From positions 1 through 64,000 of the forward strand of contig NZ_FNFB01000009.1 of assembly GCF_900100395.1 (NCBI RefSeq): a DNA stretch of 64,000 nucleotides. Reading direction: 5' to 3'. Under the pieces are notes generated by a model. The model was not told the origin of the DNA, made no database searches, and saw only the letters and a list, made by a program, of their open reading frames with translations. The position numbers and the translations under genes are program-made. Shown here piece after piece: positions 42,989 through 51,540 of this stretch. Origin of the DNA: Nonomuraea maritima. Its GTDB lineage: Bacteria; Actinomycetota; Actinomycetes; Streptosporangiales; Streptosporangiaceae. Every line of letters starts with the position of its first letter. The stretch's first letter is position 1.

Positions 42989-43252
42989 ATGCGCAAGACC
43001 CTGACAGGACTGGGCCTCGCGTTCTTTCTGACGCTAGGGCCGGCAGCAGCCGCGACGGCCGAGACACCGGCCGATCCCGTCGCGCAGAGCCAGGTAACAC
43101 CCGCACCGCAGCAGAAGGAAGAAGGCGGCGGCAACGCCGGCCTCTGGGGCCTGCTGGGCCTGCTCGGCCTGCTGGGCCTGGCCGGGATGCGCAAGCAGCG
43201 TAGCCAGGTCGGAACCGCCGAACACGTCTCACCCCGAGGCCCGCGCCCGTAG
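42989..43252 (+). CDS. WGxxGxxG-type small secreted/membrane-anchored protein
   Basis: The 87-residue protein has a signal peptide (RKTLTGLGLAFFLTLGPAAAATA), a short polar spacer (PADPVAQSQVTPAPQQKEEGGG) and a C-terminal hydrophobic WGLLGLLGLLGLAGMRKQ segment followed by a charged tail. The W-G-x-x-G-x-x-G repeat ending in basic residues is the WGxxGxxG C-terminal motif, considered a possible protein-sorting anchor like LPXTG. ATG 42989 follows GGGGGA. Almost nothing remains once signal and anchor are removed, so it may act as a surface peptide or signal. No dedicated processing enzyme is nearby. Confidence 0.75.
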   Translation: MRKTLTGLGLAFFLTLGPAAAATAETPADPVAQSQVTPAPQQKEEGGGNAGLWGLLGLLGLLGLAGMRKQRSQVGTAEHVSPRGPRP

Positions 43253-43261
43253 CGGGGCCGC

Positions 43262-43283
43262 CCCCGGCCCGTGCGGGCCGGGG
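43262..43283 (+). terminator. Terminator after the WGxxGxxG gene
   Basis: CCCCGGCCCG and CGGGCCGGGG are perfect 10-bp arms separated by two bases, 10 bases after the stop codon. Confidence 0.7.
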
Positions 43284-43334
43284 TGACACCCGAAGTGGTG
43301 CGGCTGTCCGAAGGCCGGCCGTGCCACCCAGCCG

Positions 43335-43364
43335 GTACGCCGTCGCATCGTAGCGACGGCGTAC
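43335..43364. repeat. Isolated perfect 12-bp stem-loop
   Basis: GTACGCCGTCGC and GCGACGGCGTAC are perfect arms around ATCGTA. It lies mid-way in the 253-base gap between convergent genes, beyond the first terminator and without a T-tract. It could be a second terminator for the metallophosphoesterase gene or a protein-binding site. Nothing else is seen in this gap. Confidence 0.5.
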
Positions 43365-43505
43365 GCGGCTCTCGACCTCCACACACCTCCAGCCGGTGGG
43401 TCCACGCCCGCTGACGGGCCGGGACGCACCATGAGGCGCCCGACGGCAGCTGGCCGCCGGGTCTTACGCATGGGAAGGCCCGGGAACGACGCGCGGCCCG
43501 CGTAC

Positions 43506-43988
43506 TCAGGTGACGGGAACGATGTCGGCCCGGGTCAGGACGCCGTCGTCGATGGTGAGCACGCCCACCGTGCCGTGCGGCTGGCGGCGGCGGTCGGTGG
43601 GGGAGCCCGGGTTGAAGATCCGCAGGCACTCGCCCGACTCGTCGAGCGGGATGTGCGAGTGACCGAAGACCACCAGGTCGGCGTCCGGGAAGCGGCGCCG
43701 CATGCGAGCAAGCCGCCCCTTCGCCGGGCCGCTGTCGTGGATCATGCCGATCCGCAGGCCGTCGAGGGTCAGCTCCAGGGTCTCCGGCGCGACGACGTCG
43801 GGGCCGTCGTTGTTCCCCTTGACCACGTGCAAAGGCGCGTACGCGGCCAGTTCCTCCAGCACGGACGGCACGCAGACGTCACCCGCGTGCAGCACGACAT
43901 CGGCGCCCCGCAACTGCTCGGCGACCCGCGGCGGACACGACCGCCACCGCCGGGGCGCATGCGTGTCCGACAGAACGACAACCCTCAC
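43506..43988 (-). CDS. YfcE/MJ0936-type metallophosphoesterase
   Basis: The 160-residue enzyme has the calcineurin-like metal motifs in order: VVLSDTH, LHAGD, VKGNND, MIHDSG (loop) and VFGHSH. All ligands for a binuclear metal site are present. Family members hydrolyse phosphodiesters or phosphomonoesters; the substrate is unknown. GTG 43988 has AGGGGG just upstream; the longer frame to 44039 starts against its own Shine-Dalgarno and is rejected. It is divergent from the next gene with about 45 bases between starts. Confidence 0.88.
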   Translation of the reverse strand: MRVVVLSDTHAPRRWRSCPPRVAEQLRGADVVLHAGDVCVPSVLEELAAYAPLHVVKGNNDGPDVVAPETLELTLDGLRIGMIHDSGPAKGRLARMRRRFPDADLVVFGHSHIPLDESGECLRIFNPGSPTDRRRQPHGTVGVLTIDDGVLTRADIVPVT

Positions 43989-44032
43989 CCCGTCCCCCTG
44001 CCCACCCACCGCGGGGGATGTACCGTGCTGGG

Positions 44033-44590
44033 ATGTCACCTCCCGACATCGCCCACCACCGCGGGCTCGTCGCCCGATGGATGCGCGATCCGGCCTGCGT
44101 CACCTGGTGTTCCGCCCTCGACGTCGCGCAGGCCGCCCGCTGCTTCGGAGCGGACCCGGGCGCTGGGGTCCCGATGACGTTCACGGACGCGGAGTTCGAG
44201 CACTACGACGAAGGCCGGGAGTGCGTCGTGATCGGCTCACTCGACGGCTGGACCCTCGCCATCGAACCCAACGGAGGCGAAGCCCGTTCCTCCGGCGTCC
44301 TGGCGGCTCTCTCCAGGGGCGGCCGCGCGCTCAGCCTCTATTGGAACGGCCCGGTACACGTCGAGTTGAACTACGCCGTGCAAGGGCGGTTCGTCGCCGA
44401 AGTGCCCAGGTCGCCCGTCGCCGACTGGCCTGCCGCCATCCGTGACGTGGTCGCTCCGCACCTCTCCGGCATGACGTTCCCGCCTGACGACCGGTGGAGA
44501 ACCGACGCCTTCACTCTCGCCGCCCGCCTCAGCGGAACCCAGCTGACCGACCGGTGGCTGGAGACCGAACACCTGCGCTTCGTCATCTAG
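44033..44590 (+). CDS. DUF6461-like protein, unknown function
   Basis: The 185-residue soluble protein has ECVVIGSLDGWTLAIEPNG followed by LSLYWNGPVHVELNYAVQGRFVAE, resembling DUF6461 proteins, often found near restriction or signalling genes in actinomycetes. No catalytic motif is visible. ATG 44033 is preceded by TACCGT and six bases, fitting a leaderless transcript; ATG 44018 is an alternative start. Its stop codon overlaps the stop of the truncated methyltransferase on the other strand (shared CTAG). Confidence 0.7.
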   Translation: MSPPDIAHHRGLVARWMRDPACVTWCSALDVAQAARCFGADPGAGVPMTFTDAEFEHYDEGRECVVIGSLDGWTLAIEPNGGEARSSGVLAALSRGGRALSLYWNGPVHVELNYAVQGRFVAEVPRSPVADWPAAIRDVVAPHLSGMTFPPDDRWRTDAFTLAARLSGTQLTDRWLETEHLRFVI

Positions 44591-44955
44591 CGCTGGAGTG
44601 CCAGGTAGGTCCACGAGATGTCCTGGCGCCCGTGTGGATCGACGCGTTCGGCCAGATGGATCAGGTCCAGGCCATGCGTGCGAGCCAGGGCGATCGTCTC
44701 CGCCGCGGAGACAGGGAACATGCGGCGGCCGATCGGGACAGGACCGTGACGAAGGGAGAGGATCACTCGCCCACCGGTGTCGAGCAGGCTGACCATGGCG
44801 GGCATCGCCGCCGCCCGCTGCTGCTCGTCCAGGTGCATCCAGACCGCGGTCAACGGGATGAGATCGAAGCGTCGCCCCTCTTCGCGCAGTCCCGCCAGGT
44901 CCGGCAACGTGTCATCGACCCACTCCAGATCCTGGTCGGCATGGAGCCGCTGACT
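44587..44955 (-). pseudogene. 5'-truncated class I methyltransferase
   Basis: The frame carries the C-terminal half of a SAM-methyltransferase: LEWVDDTLPDLAGL, FDLIPLTAVWMHLDEQQRAAAMPAMVSLLDTGGRVILSLRHGP and ISWTYLALQR. The glycine-rich SAM motif and everything before about residue QRLHADQD are missing. The upstream frame is the antisense of the MOSC gene and shows no homology. No start codon gives a complete fold, so it is probably inactive, cut by the rearrangement that placed the MOSC gene next to it. Confidence 0.65.
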
Positions 44956-45088
44956 GGTGTGGTCGTTGTGCCAGATGGCGGCGGTGAGTGCGTGAACGCG
45001 CTGCAGGATGCGGACGGCCACGCCGCAGACACGGCAATGGCGGAAAAACGTGTCGCCCGAACGGGCAACGATCCGTACCGTCGCGATT

Positions 45089-45739
45089 ATGAAGCTGCTC
45101 ACGGTCAATATCGGTCGCCCCCGCCCCGATCCGGGGAAGGGGCTGAGTTTGACGGGCATCGACAAGCGGCCCGTTGACGGTCCGGTCGCCGTCGCCGCCC
45201 CCGGCCCCAAGGGCACCGGCGCGGTCGGCCTCGCCGGTGATCGGGTCTATGACGTGAAGCACCACGGTGGCTTTGACCAGGCCGTCTACGCGTATGCCCG
45301 CGAGGATCTCGACGGGTGGGAGGCCGAACTGGGCAGGACGCTCGCGAACGGGGTCTTCGGCGAGAACCTCACGACCCTGGGCCTGGACGTCAACGGCGCC
45401 CTGATCGGTGAGCGCTGGCGGATCGGGCCTGATGTCGTCCTGGAGGTGTCGTGCGCGCGTATCCCGTGTGCCACCTTTCAGGGCTGGCTGGAGCGTGAGG
45501 GCTGGATCAAGCAGTTCACGCAGGCCGCACGGCCGGGCGCGTATCTGCGCGTGATCGAGCCTGGCGAGATTCGCGCCGCTGACCCGGTCGCGGTCGTGCA
45601 CCGTCCCGACCATGAGGTGACCGTCGCGCTCGTCTTCCGGGCGATGACCTTGGAACCGCAGCTGCTGCCGCGGCTGCTGATCGCCGACGCGCTGCCAGAA
45701 GCGGAAAAGGAACGAGCCCGCCGGCGCACCACCGCATAG
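45089..45739 (+). CDS. MOSC-domain protein (YiiM-like)
   Basis: The 216-residue protein has the MOSC signatures LAGDRVYDVKHHGGFDQAVYAYAREDLDGW, GVFGENLTTLGLD and the conserved Cys in VSCARIPCATFQGWL. MOSC proteins carry sulfur or molybdenum cofactor, and the YiiM group reduces N-hydroxylated compounds. ATG 45089 follows TACCGT and seven bases, which suggests a leaderless mRNA; the 27-residue longer frame has no homology. It is flanked by a truncated methyltransferase and an ECF42 operon. Confidence 0.88.
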   Translation: MKLLTVNIGRPRPDPGKGLSLTGIDKRPVDGPVAVAAPGPKGTGAVGLAGDRVYDVKHHGGFDQAVYAYAREDLDGWEAELGRTLANGVFGENLTTLGLDVNGALIGERWRIGPDVVLEVSCARIPCATFQGWLEREGWIKQFTQAARPGAYLRVIEPGEIRAADPVAVVHRPDHEVTVALVFRAMTLEPQLLPRLLIADALPEAEKERARRRTTA

Positions 45740-45805
45740 CCAGTCATCCGCGCACCGACCGCCTACGACCACTGGATCCCTGGGAATCGATCATCCAGGC
45801 GAGTG

Positions 45806-47041
45806 TCAGGACAGGCGGGCGGCGCGGTCCTCCAGGTGGCGGCGTTCCGGGAGGCTGGTGGTCTGACGGGCGGCCTGCTGGTAGGCGGCGAGAGCGGCCG
45901 GGGCGTCGCCTGCCATCTCCAGGAGGTGGGCGCGGACGGAGAGGAGCCGGTGGTGGCCGGTCAGGCGGGCGTCGGCGGTGAGGGTGTCGAGGAGGTCGAT
46001 GCCCGCTCGCGGGCCGTGCACCATGGCCACCGCCACCGCCTGGTTGAGGCGGACGACCGGGTTGTCCTCGATCGCCGCCAGCACGTCGTACAGGGCCAGG
46101 ATCTGGGGCCAGTCGGTCTCGGCCGCGGTCGGCGCCTCGTCGTGCACGGCCGCGATGGCGGCCTGGAGCTGGTAGGGGCCGGCCGCCGAGGTGGCCAGGG
46201 CCTCGCTGACCAGCGCGACGCCCTCGGCGACGAGGTCGCGGTCCCAGAGCGTGCGGTCCTGCTCGGCGAGCGGGATCAACCGCCCGTCGGCGTCGGCACG
46301 GGCGGCCCGGCGCGCCTCGGTGAGCAGCATGAGGGCCAGCAGGCCCGCGGCCTCGCCGTCGCCGGGCAGCAGCCGGCGCACGGCGCGGGCCAGCCTGATC
46401 GCCTCGCGGGTCAGCTCGGGCCGGTGCAGCTCGGGCCCGGACGTGGCGGTGTAGCCCTCGTTGAAGATCAGGTACAGGACGTGCAGCACCACCCGCAGCC
46501 GTTCGGCCCGCTCGCCCTCCGGCGGCGGCGCGAACCGCGCGCCGGTCGCCTTGACGCGCTGCTTGGCCCGGCTGATCCGCTGCGCCATCGTCGCCTCGGG
46601 CACCAGGAACGCCCGGGCGATCTGCGCCGTCGTCAGCCCGCCGACGGCCCGCAGCGTGAGTGCGAGCTGCGACGGCTGCGACAGCGCAGGATGGCAGCAC
46701 AGGAACAGCAGGGTCAGCGTGTCGTCGTGGTCGTCGGTCGAGACGTCGCCGGGCGCCGGCGCGACGTGGGCGTCGGCGGGCTCGCGGACCGCTACGGTCT
46801 CCTCCCGACGGCGGCGCGCGTGCTCGCTGCGCACCTGGTCGACGAGCCTGCGGGAGGCGACGGTGACCAGCCAGGCGCGCGGGTTGCCGGGCAGGCCGTC
46901 GCGCGGCCACTGCACGGCCGCGTCGAGCAGCGCCTCCTGGACGGCGTCCTCGCACGTGTCGAACTGGTCGTAGCGGCGCACGAGCGTGCCGAGGACCTGT
47001 GGCGCGAGTTCGCGCAGCAGGCCGTCGAAGTCCGTGGTCAC
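45806..47041 (-). CDS. ECF42-family sigma factor with C-terminal TPR-like extension (DUF6596)
   Basis: The 411-residue product has sigma region 2 (DQFDTCEDAVQEALLDAAVQWP), region 4 (LTTAQIARAFLVPEATMAQRISRAKQRV) and a long C-terminal helical domain (FNEGYTATSGPEL, LLTEARRAAR, AIAAVHDEAPTAAETDWPQI) that defines ECF42. ECF42 factors usually sit beside a YCII/DGPF-domain protein gene; none is present here. Instead the upstream gene encodes a DUF2332 protein, and the two overlap in ATGA. The C-terminal domain is required for activity in characterised members. Confidence 0.92.
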   Translation of the reverse strand: MTTDFDGLLRELAPQVLGTLVRRYDQFDTCEDAVQEALLDAAVQWPRDGLPGNPRAWLVTVASRRLVDQVRSEHARRRREETVAVREPADAHVAPAPGDVSTDDHDDTLTLLFLCCHPALSQPSQLALTLRAVGGLTTAQIARAFLVPEATMAQRISRAKQRVKATGARFAPPPEGERAERLRVVLHVLYLIFNEGYTATSGPELHRPELTREAIRLARAVRRLLPGDGEAAGLLALMLLTEARRAARADADGRLIPLAEQDRTLWDRDLVAEGVALVSEALATSAAGPYQLQAAIAAVHDEAPTAAETDWPQILALYDVLAAIEDNPVVRLNQAVAVAMVHGPRAGIDLLDTLTADARLTGHHRLLSVRAHLLEMAGDAPAALAAYQQAARQTTSLPERRHLEDRAARLS

Positions 47042-47988
47042 CGGCTCATACTAGGGCCGAACCAGAGGAGTTCCTGGCCGTGCTGCCTGGTCCAGGCGAG
47101 CGGCCTGCCGTCGAGGGCGAGCACCTGGTGGAGCACCTCGCCCGGCGGCTCCGGCGTCCCGGCGTGGGGCAGCACGGCGGGGGCCTCGTTCGCGACCCAG
47201 TGGCCGGGCAGGTCGCGTACGAGCTGGACGAACGCCGTCCGGCGGGGCGGCGGCACGTGGTACAGCACCGAGCTGTGGAACACCACGAGCGTCGCGCCGG
47301 GCGGGGCCTGCGCGGCCAGCGCGGGCAGGTCGTCCACGAGGTCGCCGCGCACCAGCAGCGGCGGGTCGGCCGCCGCGACGGCGGCCGCCGCCCGCAGCCG
47401 GGCGCGGCGGTGGGCGTGCTCGGGCCAGATGAGCGCGTCCAGCCAGGCGAGGTCGGCCGGGTTCCGTACGTCGAGCGGGTTGAGGTCGAGCCCGGCCCGC
47501 CAGGCCACGCGCGGCACGGTCGCCGGCGGTTCCAGGCCGGTGAGTGCGCAGTCGAGGACGGGCTCGCCGCTGCCCACCACGTGGCCGTCGTAGCGGTAGG
47601 CGTACCGGTCGGGGTAGAGGCACAGGCCCGCGGAGGCGCCCACCTCCAGCAGCGCGAGGGGCTGCGGCAGCGCGGTGAGCACGGGCAGCAGGACGGCGCA
47701 GCGCCCGGCCTCGTTCGTCTGCGTGACCCGGACCCGCATCTCCGCCTCGATCGCGGGCCAGTTCGCGAGGACGTACGCGTGGAAGGCGGCCGGGTCGTCC
47801 ACCGGACCGCCGAGCAGCCGGACGACGCCGAACAGCAGGTTCGGCTGCCGTTTGGCCGGGGGCAGCCGCTCCAGCAGGGCCGGCAGCTCGGCGTCCTCGG
47901 AGACCGCGAACGCCAGCCGCTCGTAGGCCGGTGACACGCCGTGCGCCTCCCGCGCGGCGAACTCGGCGTACGTCGAAGCCGTCGTCAT
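47038..47988 (-). CDS. DUF2332 protein
   Basis: The 316-residue protein matches DUF2332: LLFGVVRLLGGPVDDPAAFHAYVLANW, VTQTNEAGRCAVLLPVL, LALLEVGASAGLCLYPDRY and LVVFHSSVLYHVPPPRR. The glycine segment EVGASAGL and the hydrophobic FHSSVLYH resemble a SAM-methyltransferase-like Rossmann core, but no reaction is known to me. It overlaps the ECF42 gene by four bases, so the sigma factor is translated after it. It is divergent from the secreted subtilase at 48145. Confidence 0.85.
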   Translation of the reverse strand: MTTASTYAEFAAREAHGVSPAYERLAFAVSEDAELPALLERLPPAKRQPNLLFGVVRLLGGPVDDPAAFHAYVLANWPAIEAEMRVRVTQTNEAGRCAVLLPVLTALPQPLALLEVGASAGLCLYPDRYAYRYDGHVVGSGEPVLDCALTGLEPPATVPRVAWRAGLDLNPLDVRNPADLAWLDALIWPEHAHRRARLRAAAAVAAADPPLLVRGDLVDDLPALAAQAPPGATLVVFHSSVLYHVPPPRRTAFVQLVRDLPGHWVANEAPAVLPHAGTPEPPGEVLHQVLALDGRPLAWTRQHGQELLWFGPSMSR

Positions 47989-48144
47989 ACCAGGACCCGT
48001 ACCCGGACGGGCGAGTTGTCCGCAATGCGATGGTGATCAACTCATGAGCCGTTTGAGACGCAACTAGCCCTGATGTTTAAGACGTCCGAAATAGGGTGCT
48101 CCTCTGCCGCGCACCCGCGGCGTACCGACAACGCAGGGAGCCAG

Positions 48145-51100
48145 ATGCTCAACAAGACGCGGCGGGGGCTGACCGCCCTCACCGTCACCGCCACGGTGCT
48201 GACCGCCTTACCGGCGAACCCCGCGACTGCCGCACCGGGCGCCGCGGCCGGAGGCACGCACACCGTCACGCTGCTGACGGGTGACGTGGTGACCGTCAGG
48301 GCGACCGGTGCCACGTGTCCCACCGTCTCCGTCGAACCGGCCGAGCCGAACGCGGTGATCCGCCAGAGCTGCGGCCCCGACGGGCACGTGCGGGTCATCC
48401 CCGCTCGCGTGGCCTCGCAGGTGGGCACCATGTTCGACCCCGCCCTGTTCGACGTCACCACGCTGATCGCCGAAGGCTACGACGACGCGAGCGCGACCGA
48501 GCTGCCCGTCATCGTGAAGCCCGCCGCCGACCGGCGGGTGGCGGCGCTCGGCGGCGACGTCCGGCAGCTGCCGAGCATCGGCTCGGTCGCCGGCAGCGTC
48601 CCCAAGAAGAACGCGGACGTCGCCCGCCAGGCCACGCAGTCGCTGCTCGCGAACGCCGAGAAGGTCTGGCTCGACCGCAAGGCCCACGCGACCGCGCTCA
48701 CGGTTCAGCAGCAGCCGCCCACCCGTTCCGACCTCGACCGGAACCTGGAGCAGATCGCCGCCCCGCAGGCGTGGAAGGCCGGCTACACCGGCAAGGGCGC
48801 GCGGGTGGCGGTGCTCGACAGCGGCGCCGACTTCTCGCACCCCGACCTGGCCGGGAAGGTGGTGGACCACGCCGACTTCATCACCGAGGGCGGCGACGCC
48901 GTCGACCAGCACGGCCACGGCACCCACGTGGCCACCACCATCGCCGGCACCGGAGCGGCCGCGCGCGGCGAGCGCCGCGGCGTCGCCCCGGACGCGGACC
49001 TGCTCGTCGGCAGGGTCCTCGACGAGAACGGCAGCGGCCTGGACTCGCAGATCATCGCGGGCATGGAGTGGGCCGCCGCGCGGGCCGACGTCGTCAACAT
49101 GAGCCTCGGCGGCTCGGAGGCCAGCGACGGCACCGACCCGCTGTCGCTCGCCGTGGACGCGCTGACCGAGCAGACCGGCGCGCTGTTCGTCATCGCCGCG
49201 GGCAACTCCGGCGGCGCCATCTCGTGGCCCGCCGCCGCCTCCCGTGCCCTGACGGTGGGCGCCGTCGACGGCTCCGACAAGCTAGCCGACTTCTCCAGCC
49301 GCGGCCCGATCACCGGCACCCGGGCCGCCAAGCCCGAGCTGGTCGCGCCCGGCGTCGACATCGTCGCAGGCCGGGCGGCAGGGACCACCCTGGGCGACCC
49401 GATCGACGACCGCTACACCGTGTCGTCCGGCACCTCGATGGCCGCCCCGCACGTGGCCGGCGCCGCCGCGCTGCTCGTCCAGCGGCACCCCGACTGGACC
49501 GGCGACCGGCTCAAGGCAGCGCTGGTCGGCGCCGCCGACCCGCTGCCCGGCACGGACCCGTACGCCACGGGCGCCGGCCGGCTCGACGCGGTCCGCGCCC
49601 TGTCGGGGCCGGTCAGCGACCAGCCGGTGGTCGCGCTCGGCACGTTCGGACACCCGCAGAGCGGGACCAGCGAGGCGAAGCTGAGCTGGACCGGCGAGCA
49701 GACCCCGGCGACCGTCAACCTCGACCTCGACGTCACCATCGCCGACCACAACGGCACGCCGGCGCCGCGCCGCGCCGCCTCGCTGTCGGCGACCCGGGTG
49801 CGGCTGAAGCGCGGCGTCCCCGCGGGTGCCACCCTGCGTCTCGACCGCGCGGCCTTCGCCGAGCGGCCCGGCCTGTACGCCGCCACCGTCACCGCCAGGA
49901 CCCCCAGCGGCAAGCTCGTCGCCACCACCCCGGTGACGTTCTGGGTCGAGCCACGCAGTCACGACCTGACGGTGCACACCGTCGAGCAGCCGCTGATCTC
50001 GCCCGCGGCCGACGCCTGGGTCAGCGTGCTGGTGACCAACCTCGACGACCCGATGACGGCCGCGACGGGCGCATTCAGCGTTCCCGGCGAGACCGTCGAG
50101 CTGCGCGTTCCTGACGGCCGGTACGCGGTGACCGCCGCGTACTCGTCCTACGACCCCGAGACTGCCCGCCAGACCGGCGCGCTCGTCGGCGACACCGACG
50201 TCAGCATCACCGCCGACCAGGAGATCACGCTGGACACCGCGCAGGCCAAGCCGGTGACCGCGACGGTCGACGGGGTGGACACGAGGACGACCACGGTCGA
50301 TCTCACCGTGCTGCAGACCTCCGGCAACGGGCTGACCTGGTTCGAGAAGGTCTCCGGGTGGGGTGAGGAGGCCACCGTGTCGGTGAGCCGGCTGGAGCGC
50401 CCGGGCATCGGCGAGGTCAAGGCGTTCGCGTCGTTCGCGCTGGAGTCGCCGCAGGGCAAGGCCGAGCCGTACCTGTACAACCTGGCGCACGAGTACCGCG
50501 ACGGCGTCCCGGCCGACCCCACGTACCGGGTGAGCAGGCGTGAGCAGGGCGAGCTCGCCAGGATCGACGAGCGGTTCCACCAGATGGACCTGGACACCAT
50601 GGTCACGTCGCTGCGACGCTACGGCTACACCCGCGACGGCTGGTACCTGACCCAGCACCGCACCTACGAGCTGACGGGCAACCGCACCGACTACCTGTCG
50701 CCCGGGTTCCTCTGGCAGGACGAGGGCATCTACGGCGGCCTGCTCGCGCAGGAGGGCGCCCGCGAGTACGCGCCCGGCAGCCGTCAGGTCAAGACGTGGG
50801 CGCGGCAGCCGCTGCACTCCGACTGGTACGACGACCCGGTGGGAGCCGAGTACGTCTGCGCCGCCCCGCCGTCGCGTACCCGCGGCAACCTGCACGTCGA
50901 CCTCGTCATGCTCACTGACCGCCACCAGCGGAACGACTGCCTGGCGGCCGGCACGATCGGCGTCAAGCGCAAGCTGGCGCTCTACCGTGACGGGCAGCTG
51001 CTGGAGGAGCGGGACGCCTCGCGGGCCGACTTCAGCGTTCCTGAGCGGGCCGCCGACTACCGGCTGACCTTCGACGTCGACACGAGCCTGCTGCTGCCCG

Positions 51101-51480
51101 TCTCGACCCAGGTCTCCACCTCGTGGACCTTCCGGTCCGCCGGGCCGTCCGGCACGAAGCGCGTCCCGCTGCCGCTGCTGTCGGTCGACTACGCGCTGCC
51201 CCTGGACGCCGCCAACCACCCGACCGGCGGGTCGGCGGAGTTCGACGTCCGGCAGGCGAACGGCGTGCCCGCCCAGCGCGTCACCTCGTTCGAGGTGTGG
51301 ACGTCGACCGACGACGGCGCGAACTGGCGTGCGGCCAAGGTCGTGCGGAGCGGTGACGGCTACCGGGCCGACCTGCCCGCGACCGCGGCCGGTCAGGCCG
51401 TCTCGCTGCGGGTGAAGGCCGCCGCCGACGGCGGCAGCGGCATCGAGCAGACGGTCATCCGCGCCTACCGCGCGGGCTGA
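48145..51480 (+). CDS. Large secreted S8 subtilisin-like serine peptidase
   Basis: The 1111-residue exported protein has a signal peptide (RRGLTALTVTATVLTALPANPATA), a propeptide-like region and a subtilase domain with Asp225 (VLDSGADFSHPDL), His258 (GHGTHVATTIAG) and Ser431 (SGTSMAAPHVAG), all intact. About 580 C-terminal residues form beta-rich domains similar to those of streptomycete S8 peptidases of about 1100 residues. It should degrade extracellular protein. ATG 48145 follows CAGGGAG. Codon 22 is TTA, in the signal peptide. A 13-bp stem terminator follows. Confidence 0.93.
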   Translation: MLNKTRRGLTALTVTATVLTALPANPATAAPGAAAGGTHTVTLLTGDVVTVRATGATCPTVSVEPAEPNAVIRQSCGPDGHVRVIPARVASQVGTMFDPALFDVTTLIAEGYDDASATELPVIVKPAADRRVAALGGDVRQLPSIGSVAGSVPKKNADVARQATQSLLANAEKVWLDRKAHATALTVQQQPPTRSDLDRNLEQIAAPQAWKAGYTGKGARVAVLDSGADFSHPDLAGKVVDHADFITEGGDAVDQHGHGTHVATTIAGTGAAARGERRGVAPDADLLVGRVLDENGSGLDSQIIAGMEWAAARADVVNMSLGGSEASDGTDPLSLAVDALTEQTGALFVIAAGNSGGAISWPAAASRALTVGAVDGSDKLADFSSRGPITGTRAAKPELVAPGVDIVAGRAAGTTLGDPIDDRYTVSSGTSMAAPHVAGAAALLVQRHPDWTGDRLKAALVGAADPLPGTDPYATGAGRLDAVRALSGPVSDQPVVALGTFGHPQSGTSEAKLSWTGEQTPATVNLDLDVTIADHNGTPAPRRAASLSATRVRLKRGVPAGATLRLDRAAFAERPGLYAATVTARTPSGKLVATTPVTFWVEPRSHDLTVHTVEQPLISPAADAWVSVLVTNLDDPMTAATGAFSVPGETVELRVPDGRYAVTAAYSSYDPETARQTGALVGDTDVSITADQEITLDTAQAKPVTATVDGVDTRTTTVDLTVLQTSGNGLTWFEKVSGWGEEATVSVSRLERPGIGEVKAFASFALESPQGKAEPYLYNLAHEYRDGVPADPTYRVSRREQGELARIDERFHQMDLDTMVTSLRRYGYTRDGWYLTQHRTYELTGNRTDYLSPGFLWQDEGIYGGLLAQEGAREYAPGSRQVKTWARQPLHSDWYDDPVGAEYVCAAPPSRTRGNLHVDLVMLTDRHQRNDCLAAGTIGVKRKLALYRDGQLLEERDASRADFSVPERAADYRLTFDVDTSLLLPVSTQVSTSWTFRSAGPSGTKRVPLPLLSVDYALPLDAANHPTGGSAEFDVRQANGVPAQRVTSFEVWTSTDDGANWRAAKVVRSGDGYRADLPATAAGQAVSLRVKAAADGGSGIEQTVIRAYRAG

Positions 51481-51494
51481 CCTCCCGCCTGACG

Positions 51495-51524
51495 AGGCCC
51501 CGGCCGGTTCTCCGGCCGGGGCCT
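51495..51524. terminator. Bidirectional terminator, subtilase / nucleosidase
   Basis: AGGCCCCGGCCGG and CCGGCCGGGGCCT form a perfect 13-bp stem with a 4-base loop between convergent genes. Confidence 0.85.
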
Positions 51525-51540
51525 TCGTCGTCGCCCGTGG

